Both the position numbers and the translations under genes were made by a program. From the NCBI RefSeq assembly GCF_014066305.1, contig NW_023501081.1, positions 186,001-250,000 of the forward strand: DNA of 64,000 nt, in the 5' to 3' direction. The first letter of the stretch is position 1. Each line of letters opens with the position of its first letter. Below, one piece after another: positions 55,796 to 64,000 of this stretch. This stretch comes from Letharia columbiana (Eukaryota; Ascomycota; Lecanoromycetes; Lecanorales; Parmeliaceae). Under the pieces are notes generated by a model that was not told the DNA's origin, searched no databases, and saw only the letters and a list, made by a program, of their open reading frames with translations.

Positions 55796-58700
55796 TCAAT
55801 CCACCGCCACACTCCCTGCCGACGGGTCAGTCCAAGGGGGAATCCCCTCGTCATCCCAGGTACCTTCATCGGATGCGTGCCAGAACAAGTCGTCAGGAAA
55901 TGGGTATAGAACCCATGCGTCATTGAACAACACATGGCCTCGGTCCCCGTCTTGATCACTGAAATGTCTGTCTGGCGTGATCGAGCTTGCGAAGGCCCAC
56001 GGCCTGAAAAGAAGGGTTTCCCGAAGCGAAGGTAGACCAGTTTTCATGTTGACAGAGGAGTGGTCTGACACTTCAGGAAGAACTATGCGGCGTCTGAACG
56101 ATCGGGCAAGGTGCCATCTGCACGCTGATCTGTCGGTACGAATCCTCGTGGTGCCACCAGTGCCCATCATACCATCCGTGGCCGAGACTTGGTTGAACCA
56201 GTGGAAAAGCGACCACATCAGCTCGGCTATCTCGTCTAAAACTCGATGTTGCTGCGCCCACATGCTCTCGTTGGTAATAACCCAATACCTGAGATTCCCA
56301 CTCTCGGAGGCAGTTTCCTGCAAAGATGGAAGGATCGCGGTAGATGGATCGTATTTGGAGGCGTCGTGGACGGGTATGAGTGGCTTGAAGTCGGTAAAAT
56401 GTAGGGGGATATCCCCATACTGTTGTGGCAATGTCGAGAGGAGATAGTCTTCCAGCGCCCAAGGCACCATGACTGGAATCGTAATTTGCTTCTCCTGAAC
56501 GGTTGCGAGATCGCGAGAGCAAACTTGACGCCGGATCCGCCGAGTAGAATAGTCACGATCTGCTCGCTAACAGTAAGCATTGAAGACTATGGTTCTGGCT
56601 TCGAGCCGCATTGACTGAATGATCACGGGCTTGAAACCCGTTCTGATGCCTTGGGCCGCGCCCGGATCTTTCCAGCTACCACTGTGTGGGGGCTGTCCAC
56701 CTTCAAACAAGGATGCAGCCAACCGTAACTCGTTATGAGTGTATTGGAGATTTCGCCCCAATGAGTGCAGGAAATTCAAAAACCAACGATCACGTGTAGC
56801 GTGTACTCTACTGTGAAAAGCTCGGGTACTCTGCCGTGATATGACAGATCTGAAGAAAAATGAGACTCACATCCATTTCTTCTAGTGGGAATACCCAGCT
56901 TTCCGCAAATGGCCGTTTGGACATTAGCCCAAAGAGAATCATTATAGGACTCAATCGTGCTCTCAAAGTCGTCAATCCTGAAAGTCTCATCCCACACATA
57001 AGAGGGAATATCATCGTACGTTTCCGGATCGTATGCCATACTGGTTTGAGAATTTCGGGCATCTAGAGTAGCCTCCCCACGAACATGCAATCTCCAGGCC
57101 TCACAGTGTCTCATAAAGATCTCGAAGTTCCCAAGCCCTCTTCGGCCGTCCGGTAATCCTCGATGCATTTCCTGTGTGTCAAGATCGATTAGTCTTATAA
57201 GAGGCCCCTCCGACGGCTCGCCGAGTGCCTTTCGACGGTCATTGGCCTCTCTAACGACCCGATTATCAAGATCGGTCTGATTGAACGCCTCAAGCCACTC
57301 GTCTTCTCTGTCTTGGTTGATGACATGCTCAGCGCCTGCCTTGTTTGGATCACCTAAATCCCTCTGTCTATCATAGCGTTCCTGGGAGATGGCAAGAGGC
57401 GTTGCTCCAAAGTAGAACCGATGAATGAAATCTTGTCCCAAATATGCGATTCGCTTCAAGGTTTTCAGTCCAGGTTCGAAACGTCCATGAGGTTTTCGAT
57501 CCCGTTGAGACCAAGGCCATGTCCCTTGAGTCCATGCTTCATCGTCTTCATCATCAATCTTTTTGTGGGCAGAGGCTGGCGCCCGACATTTCTTGAAGAC
57601 GGCAGCCTCTAGATTGTCCTCCTCTAATGATCGAGCATAGGAAGGCAATATTCGCAGTCCAAATCCACGATCAGCGTACTTGAAGATACGACTGTCCTGT
57701 GACGCCCTGCGATGGCTAAGGTGGTGTCCCCAGACAAGGTCCATAGTGAACACCGAGTAGCCGGTTTCAATCGCTCGTGCACACCGTGGCAGCATCAAGA
57801 CACGGGATCCATCGAACCCGACGGCGCAGGCATCCAAGTCAAAGTTTAGAAGGACATCTGTAATAGAAGGTAGTAGTTTCAAAATGATTTGGATACGGCG
57901 ATGGGGATAGCTCGATAGGAGATTGATGGTTCTAGCGTTCTTCACGACGAGCCTCGCCTGCGCAGTTGCCGGAAGGCTGCGGACCCATGTGTCGTGGATC
58001 TCTCCAACCTTTCGATTGGCATCTTGAGGACCGAGCCCGTAGATATAAAGATCTATATCAGGATCTCTTACTGCTCTGTCATCGTCCTTGGTTGGATCGG
58101 TGTGCAGCAAAGTTGTAAGGGCCATGCCACCTGCAACAAGAACATTGCTCCAATCAAGTCCACGTAAGATACCATGAGTAATTCGCTCAAACACCTTGCA
58201 GAAAGATGCGCTGCTGGGTTGAATGGTCAACTCTCTCTTACGCAGCTCGTCCAAGATTTCTAGGCCACCTTTGGGAGGATCTTTGCGTGCGAATGAAAGA
58301 GGACGACTGTTCTGAGAGTCTTTGGAGAGTATTTTAGAAAGATCTTCCAGAGAGACAAGATACCTGCCATCTTCATTGTTGTCTCGAGACCTCATGTAAT
58401 GCTCGTTTCGAAGGACAGCTTCATCAACATCCACAAATCGTCGATCTTTTGCTGCCAGTGTCTGAGCCAAAGTGAGAAAGGTTCTCAGTAACTGGTAGGG
58501 AGTCCTAGGGTCATTGAGCAGCTGGCGTAAAGTGGTTGAGCTCAAGCTCTCCGTAATGGTCTTCACATCGGTTGCAAGATCACCGGAGTTCTCGAGGGCC
58601 TCTAGTACCTTTGCCACGGCAATAGATGCCAGGGATGGAGCGGAGACGCTTCGATCTGGATTGGCAAAGTGCTTGTCAAGCTGGAAGGTCATGAAGGTCT

Positions 58701-58812
58701 CGGCCAGCGACGAGGTGGTGAATTCCTTGAGTTGTTCAGCGGCCTTGGCTCGTCCTTCTTCTCCATGTTGGAGACGCCAGCCATTGAGGATGAACGGAGG
58801 AAGAGATGCCAT
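55796..58812 (-). CDS. Large fungal protein of unknown function with nucleotidyltransferase-like segment
   Basis: Exon 1 (58812 to about 56871) encodes about 647 residues. A second coding block (about 56562-55796) continues the same protein, with RDYSTRRIRRQVCSRDLATVQEKQITIPVMVPWALEDYLL and GNLRYWVITNESMW. I recall this whole order in a fungal family without a known role. In exon 1, VLVAGGMALTTLL followed by DPDIDLYIYG resembles the G-G...D-x-D core of nucleotidyltransferases, with a possible third Asp in FDLDACAVGFDG. Activity is unproven. The junction is uncertain: GT at 56870 and AG before 56562 give an in-frame 308-nt intron. However, a 65-nt intron (56806-56870) followed by another exon encoding WFLNFLHSLGRNLQYTHNELRLAAS is also possible. 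Confidence 0.65.
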
Positions 58813-59276
58813 ATGGTCTGCTGTGTGTCGAGTAACGAAGCCGAAACAAGATTGAATGCATTAACGGCGCCAATAATAGGGTAATGTTGGGGAATGTTAA
58901 AGTACTGATTAGTCGCAAGCTAGACGCAATGGGAACAATATGAACGTTAACACGAAAGGGTCGGTTGTGAGCCTGACGAATGCTTAAGACAAACTGCTTC
59001 CAGGTAGAAGAAGTATTGGAAGCAAGAAAGATATCTGCCCAATCGTGAGAGTATATTACAAGAGTACTGATGTTGCTTGAATCGGATCGTTGCGCAGGCA
59101 GTTGCTAGCGCGTTAAAGGCAGGCAGCCGTGCCGCTAGCAAGACCTTTTGGCGTGGCTCATGCCTCTACCTTCGGTTCATAATTTGAGAGGGAATTTCAA
59201 TGCTTTGGCATGTCTGCTCCTTTGGTGGCAATCGATTCTGGGGTTGAAGTCCCTTACTAGAGCCACGAACACGGTT
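58813..59276. other. Intergenic region
   Basis: Upstream of the large protein and downstream of the PNPOx-like gene. No motif-bearing frame. Confidence 0.55.
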
Positions 59277-60193
59277 TCATGGCCACAATTCCTCGGTCTT
59301 CCACTCGCCCTTCCCCTCTGCTCCTTGGCCCTTCTCCACCACGAATGTATACTTCCATCTCCTAGCCGTAGCCGGATCACTGATGTCCAATTGCTCCACC
59401 TCTTCCGGCTTGATTACCACCACCCTGAAGTTCTCCCTCGCGATGGGATCATGTAGATCCTCCACTTTCTGTCCAAGTTGATGGTCTTTGTCCGGCTCCT
59501 GTCCATTCGTAGGTCTGCCAGGTGGCGGGTTCTTCCAGGATCCTATGTAATCAGTCAGCCCCTCAAGTCCTTTCGTGTGCCTTCCGTCCCTAGAACGTAG
59601 AGCATACCTCTCATCCCTGGCGAGCAATTTCCAAAGTGTGCCGTAAGCTCCTTCGCCCAGCTCCAATCTCCTTCAATGCCCTCTGCCTCGGTTCTCCTCA
59701 TCCGCCCTCCAACCTCACTCTTTACAGTCCTGACTCCACTGCCCTCCCCTTCATCAATGTCTCCCCCCACGACGAATGCCTCGCCTTTCATCCTCCACTG
59801 CGTCCCCGTCTCCTTGACCCACCATACTGCCTCGACTGGTCCACCTCCCCCGCTCCCTTGCACCTGATCATCCGAGGATGCATGGCCGGATGAAGACGCG
59901 AAGAACTGCCCGACCTTCTGCATACGTACATCAGTGGTGAATGTCGGCATATCTGACGTATAGGTTGGAGCATTGCGAGGTGCGTCATTGTGCTTGTTCT
60001 CGGGCAACGAGCCCCACATGCCACGGTAGATGCAGTATCTCAGTCGGGGCAAGTATGGGACTGGAGAGCCTTTTGGTGCGGGTTGGAGAGAGGTGAGGAC
60101 GAATTCGGGAGAGGGAAGCTTAGAGAGATGGGATTCAAAGCTAGGGGTCCAGGGGGCCGCAGGCGTCGTGAGGTGCTGGGTTGTGGTAGACAT
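59277..60193 (-). CDS. Pyridoxamine 5'-phosphate oxidase-like FMN-binding protein (Alr4036 type)
   Basis: Exons 60193-59608 and 59542-59277 (65-nt intron) give 283 residues. The PNPOx-like split-barrel blocks are APWTPSFESHL, PRLRYCIYRGMWGSLPENKHN, YTSDMPTFTTDVRMQKVGQFF, VEAVWWVKETGTQWRMKGEAFVVG and, after the splice, GSWKNPPPGRP and ARENFRVVVIKPEEVEQLDI. They match the Alr4036-type subfamily common in fungi. The fold binds FMN. Whether it oxidises pyridoxamine phosphate or another substrate is unknown, and the classical Pdx3 is a different, shorter protein. The linker near residue 100 is Ser/Gly-rich. Confidence 0.85.
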
Positions 60194-61365
60194 CGTGCGG
60201 AGGAGGGTGCGAAGGCGAAGAACTGGTGGAGAAGCTATGATGAGTTTGTTGGCTATTCAACGAGGGGAATTGAGTAGACGAAGTTTGAGCAAGGTTTATG
60301 CGAGTATTGTAATTTTCGTTGCAACGAAGAGAGTCAGAACTGGAGGTAGGAGTAAGTGACGAGACATCGTCGAGTAAAGAGTACTCCGAAGCAGCCACGA
60401 GCATGATGACGTTGAGACTCTCAAGGAAGCCAAGGGTCCAAAGTCATCAAAATGCCAATTTGCCTTCTTGGATATCATCTTTCCACTGCACAAATGCAAT
60501 ACTGACCAATCTAATTGTACAACTGGGCTGATATGTAGAGCTGATACTGCTGAAAGGGTAGTCACGCTCTCTCAAGCCAAACCCGTAATCTGAGATCGAA
60601 CACCACTGTTGTACGTACAACCACGAAATCCGCGCAATTCAAGCGTATCGCTCGGGGAAGACAGAGTTGTCTAGCGAACGAGCATTCTATTACGTGCTTC
60701 CATCATCGGAAGACATGGTTCTAACGGCTCTTCTATTGGACGCTCAGGAAACGCAATGTAATGCTTCTTGAGCCTCTACAACGGGGGGTGTCAAATTCCA
60801 CATTCATCTCTTAGAAGACTTCTCAACGTCCAGTGCCTCCTTCTCATCTTTCGCTGCAGCGAGGATACCTAGCACCCAACGCTCGTTGATCTTTCAAGTC
60901 CCGCAACCCACAGAAGATCTTGTACGACGCAAAACTCGAGCACAATGCAGGACTGTTCGGGCGTTTGAGTCAGAGACTGAGACCAAATATGAGCTACGAG
61001 CCTCGAAACTGACTGCAGTCTTGGGATTAAATCTTTCAGGACCCATTTGCCCCCGAGCTTGACCCCCCAAAATTGTGGGTCTATAGGAAGGCGGCTCTTT
61101 TCCAAGCTAGGCTCCTGATAATTGGATGTGTACCATGAGCAAGTCGGGTGGGAAGATGAGATGCTTCGGCTAGCTGCGGTGGCATAATTGGTTCAGGCAG
61201 TCAGGGGGAGCGTCAGAAGGTTGTAAGGTTATGGCATAGCGTCGCAGGACATTAGAAGCAGGTCTAAAGTAAAACAATACATCACCAGACTCTGGAAATC
61301 ATGACACGTTTTTTAGATAATCAACACGGTCACAAACAAGCCCACAGCCTCTCAGGAGCAACCGT
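60194..61365. other. Intergenic region, nothing recognised
   Basis: Upstream of the flavoprotein gene and downstream of the secreted-protein gene. Frames of 60-90 codons lack signals or motifs. Confidence 0.5.
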
Positions 61366-61958
61366 CTATTCGACACACTCAACCACCAGTTCTACATCCG
61401 AGCAAGCCGTCGGCGTGTTGATGACCTTAGGCTTGTAAAAGAGCTGCACCGCTGGTCCATATTCAAGCGTGTTGTTGCAAGCTAGAACGGTCAGCCTATA
61501 CCGTCTACTTCCTCCGCAGGGGGTGTCTACTTACCACAGAACCCCCCAGAGATGGGATTATGGTACTTGATGATACCCTGATCGATGAAGATGCCTGTGG
61601 TCCCCTTCCCCGCATTGATCAGGATAGGATTGTACGTAGCATTGACCGAATCAATAATGAATCCGTAGGGGGCAGGATTGCCATTGAACAATAAATCCGT
61701 GTTTTCGTCTGCAAAATCTGCGGCGGTGCCGTTCAGGTAGCCGATGACGCCAGGATCAGTAGCGCTTTTGGGCGAAAGGACAGCGTAATTGGCGCCTGGG
61801 TAGATGTGATAGGGTTCGAGGTAGAGGTTGTTGAAGGATGAATTGGGAGGGGAGAGGACAAGAAATTTGAGCTTGAAGGTCTTTGAAGTCTTGTCGGGCA
61901 AAATTGGGGAGGCGATAGCGCAGGTGAGGACAGCAAGAAGGCAGAGAAGGAGCTTCAT
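61366..61958 (-). CDS. Small secreted protein, cysteine-poor (resembles DUF7907-type)
   Basis: Exons 61958-61535 and 61481-61366 (53-nt intron) give 179 residues. MKLLLCLLAVLTCAIASP is a classical signal peptide with a likely cut after Ala-Ser. The mature protein of about 160 residues has KTFKLKFLV, NNLYLEPYHIYPGANYAVL, NPAPYGFIID and ILINAGKGTTG. It has four cysteines near the C-terminus (FCAC, TAC, VEC), which could form two disulphides, and several N-glycosylation sequons (NSS, NGT, NAT). Its layout resembles a fungal family of secreted beta-rich proteins of unknown role that I associate with DUF7907. It is a candidate cell-wall or effector-type protein, but no function is shown by sequence. 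Confidence 0.8.
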
Positions 61959-62706
61959 CTTTGGTGGGTTTGAATTGAAAAGGAAGCGAAGACACTCTGT
62001 GTGGAGCTAGGAATTGTCCTTGTACGCGAAGATGAGGGATGGTGCTGAGAACATAATTGGGGATTTGGGAGACGTATTTATGACTTCAGAAATTCAAAAA
62101 TGTACAGTAGACTGCGCTATTCTGGGAATTCTGAAACCCATTTTTTATACGAGAGTGAAGCCAGGGGCATGATGGGTTTTAGGAAGAGATACGAGTCTTG
62201 GCATAAGACGACGATGGCGAACACATGTAAGGTAAAGACTGCATGAAATCGGTCAAACATCATGAGGGAGGAAATGGCGGCTGATTCAAAGTATCCTATG
62301 ACCAGTATTTGCTACTTTAGCGTCCTTACCATGCCTTGGCTCGGGTCTGCCATTCTCGCCGCCCTCGCCTATCTGCTGCACCTTCCTACTATGTCATTAG
62401 ATCTTTCTTCCGCAGCGCCTACTTTATGCAAAATGGAAATGAGCCTCTCACCTGAACGACGCCTCATCGCTTCCCCGTAAAGTAGGCATTGACGAAGCGA
62501 TGTAGAGGAAATCGAAAAGAATAGGAAAGAGAAAGGAAATAAGCAACAACTCCTCATACTTGAGTCTCATCGCTGCTCTGATTTGAGCTCCAGCTCTATA
62601 TTCTAATTGTAATCGCATGGTAGAGTGACGGTTGGATGATGGACGGATAGAGTTAAAGAAAACAGGATTCGGTTAACGTGGCTGCTCATTAGGCACCAAC
62701 CAATTC
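61959..62706. other. Intergenic region
   Basis: Upstream of the secreted-protein gene and 3' of the gamma-tubulin complex gene. No gene supported. Confidence 0.55.
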
Positions 62707-64000
62707 TCATGCCAGGTTTTGCACGTTGCCGTAATCCAATTTCAAAAGCAAGCGATCAACGTCGCCGCCAGTCCATGGGACAAATCCATCATGTTGCATA
62801 AGCCCCTGGTCGCCACGGTAGTTCCGTTCGGCACTTCTTGCGACATCGATGGCCCGCAACGCCTCTATCAAAGCCTGTACGCCGCTAGCGACCTTAGCAC
62901 GAGAAGCCTTCAAGTCAAGCACTAGTCTCTCTTCTTCCGCGGCGAAGTAGTTCGTCGCAATCGAGACTTCGTTCTGCGTGTCTGAGTCCATGTTCCGCTG
63001 GATGGTATCGAGACGCTGCATCAAGGCCGACATATGATCTATGGATGTCATGAATCTACGCAACGCCGTGGTAAAGGTTGGGTCATGGAGTAGGAGTGCT
63101 TTTTCAAGGGATGCTAGATAGCGTTTGTGTGCTTGCGTCAGAGTCTCGGGATCCTGGAAGGACCTCGCTGCTGGTTCTGGAACCGGTTGTGAAGAAGTTG
63201 GCCTCGGGCTACGGGACCGTCCACTCGAGCCAATTGAGGACATGAAACTGTCATTTACAGATCGCAGGTCGTGAGGCAAAGTTGGCATCAGCCATCGATG
63301 GAATGTTGACCAAGAACTCCTCACAACTTCTCCTTGAAAGAATTCTCCGAGTTCCGCAAGGAAAAAGGCTGCGGAGGCAATTGTGGCCCAGATAGGGCGC
63401 AGAATCCTCCCACGGTAACCTGCTCGGGTTCTCATCCGGGCAATTACGTCAAAAGCATGGTGGTGTTCCAGAGATTCTGGCGCCTTCGGACATGGATGGT
63501 CTCTCCGAAGGACCGACAGCAAGAATAGCTTACTGAGGCGAAGATGTGCTCTTCGGATCGATAAAAGATAGGCATGAATGTGAGAATAAGTATCGACATC
63601 AGATGCAGAAAGGAAAAGGTCTAATGGAGACGGCACACGAAGGGTTAGTATTGTTGGTGCAGGCAGCAAAAGATCATTGAAAGAAGCCAACGAAGGCTTA
63701 GAAGTATGGTCTGCATCCACTGTTCTGATAGACAGGCGGATGAGTTCCCGAGCCTGATCAAGCTCCTCATCCACATCTTCGTCGTCAAGACTCTGGTACG
63801 ACGCTAAAGCGGTCCAAGCTCGAGCCAGCACGGCAGATACTTCTCCCTCCTTGATGGTCATGCTGGCCAGCTCATTGACTAGGTTCTGCTTAGATCTTAC
63901 GGCTTGATTTCTAGATGTAAGACGCTCGTCGGCGGCAGTGAGGAGGGCCACGGCGAATTCCCCCCGTTCAAGAAGGAAGAATTCTTTCAGTATTTGTAGC
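62707..64000 (-). CDS. Gamma-tubulin complex component (GCP4-like), 5' truncated by the window
   Basis: The minus-strand frame is open to the right window edge (continuing QILKEFFLLERGEFAVALL). The visible ~430 residues are therefore the C-terminal part of a larger protein. SPLDLFLSASDVDTYSHIHAYLLSIRRAHLRLSKL and FFLAELGEFFQGEVV are typical of the Spc97/98-GCP C-terminal domain, which binds gamma-tubulin. The first fits the GCP4/5/6 branch and best GCP4. Such proteins build the gamma-tubulin ring complex that nucleates microtubules at spindle pole bodies. The C-terminus ends normally with DRLLLKLDYG, and no intron is evident in this part. Confidence 0.85.
   Translation of the reverse strand, partial: LQILKEFFLLERGEFAVALLTAADERLTSRNQAVRSKQNLVNELASMTIKEGEVSAVLARAWTALASYQSLDDEDVDEELDQARELIRLSIRTVDADHTSKPSLASFNDLLLPAPTILTLRVPSPLDLFLSASDVDTYSHIHAYLLSIRRAHLRLSKLFLLSVLRRDHPCPKAPESLEHHHAFDVIARMRTRAGYRGRILRPIWATIASAAFFLAELGEFFQGEVVRSSWSTFHRWLMPTLPHDLRSVNDSFMSSIGSSGRSRSPRPTSSQPVPEPAARSFQDPETLTQAHKRYLASLEKALLLHDPTFTTALRRFMTSIDHMSALMQRLDTIQRNMDSDTQNEVSIATNYFAAEEERLVLDLKASRAKVASGVQALIEALRAIDVARSAERNYRGDQGLMQHDGFVPWTGGDVDRLLLKLDYGNVQNLA

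Noticed and set aside
56600..56700. tRNA T-arm-like ACGGG-TTTCAAG-CCCGT stem
   Set aside because: A stem-loop is present, but no acceptor stem or anticodon arm fits around it.

Overview
The window is nuclear DNA of a filamentous ascomycete (Pezizomycotina). A dothideomycete is my best guess, but the sequence alone does not prove the class. The evidence is short GT-AG introns (about 45-80 nt, with CTAAC/CTGAC-like branch sites), single-copy eukaryotic genes (IML1, MCM6, a FNIP/Lst4-like gene, VCX1, a GCP4-like gene), fungal-only families, and a 3.1-kb block of TA-rich, ORF-free DNA typical of repeat-induced point mutation (RIP). I found no rRNA, intact tRNA, CRISPR array or bacterial-type operon. 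Gene models were assembled by hand from reading frames, splice sites and conserved motifs. All coding exons joined in frame except where stated.

Layout. 0-9.7 kb: a 5'-truncated Ulp1-like cysteine protease, an (ATCC)30 microsatellite, a FAD-dependent oxidoreductase gene carrying a frameshift, a suspicious A26T20 low-complexity patch, a MATE-like transporter and an unrecognised coiled-coil protein. 10.5-12.9 kb: a degenerate LTR retroelement with a 5-bp target duplication (CCTAA). 13-24 kb: a small fungal protein, a FNIP/Lst4-like protein, a 96-bp hairpin, a tandem-GFA protein and a vacuolar Ca2+/H+ exchanger. 24.7-27.8 kb: the RIP-like block, which resolves into two related inverted-repeat elements, one carrying a third nested element. 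28.6-34.1 kb: IML1. 36-41 kb: a ten-exon SNF2/RING helicase with SUMO-type motifs. 41.5-46.4 kb: a GT71 mannosyltransferase and MCM6, divergent, with two MCB boxes between them. 46.4-64 kb: a gag-like relic, a CSC1/OSCA-type channel, an SDR, a large nucleotidyltransferase-like protein, a PNPOx-like flavoprotein, a small secreted protein and a truncated gamma-tubulin complex gene.

How genes relate. Most neighbours are independent housekeeping genes. The one striking grouping is FNIP/Lst4, VCX1 and IML1 between 14.8 and 34.1 kb. All three act at the vacuole, and Lst4 and Iml1 belong to the two GAP complexes that control the Rag GTPases (Gtr1/Gtr2) upstream of TORC1. The repeat block lies between VCX1 and IML1. 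I did not find a convincing novel multi-gene system. The best leads are the nested transposon block, the SUMO-site/SIM duplication and 9-nt microexon in the helicase, the 96-bp hairpin, and the Rag-GAP neighbourhood.
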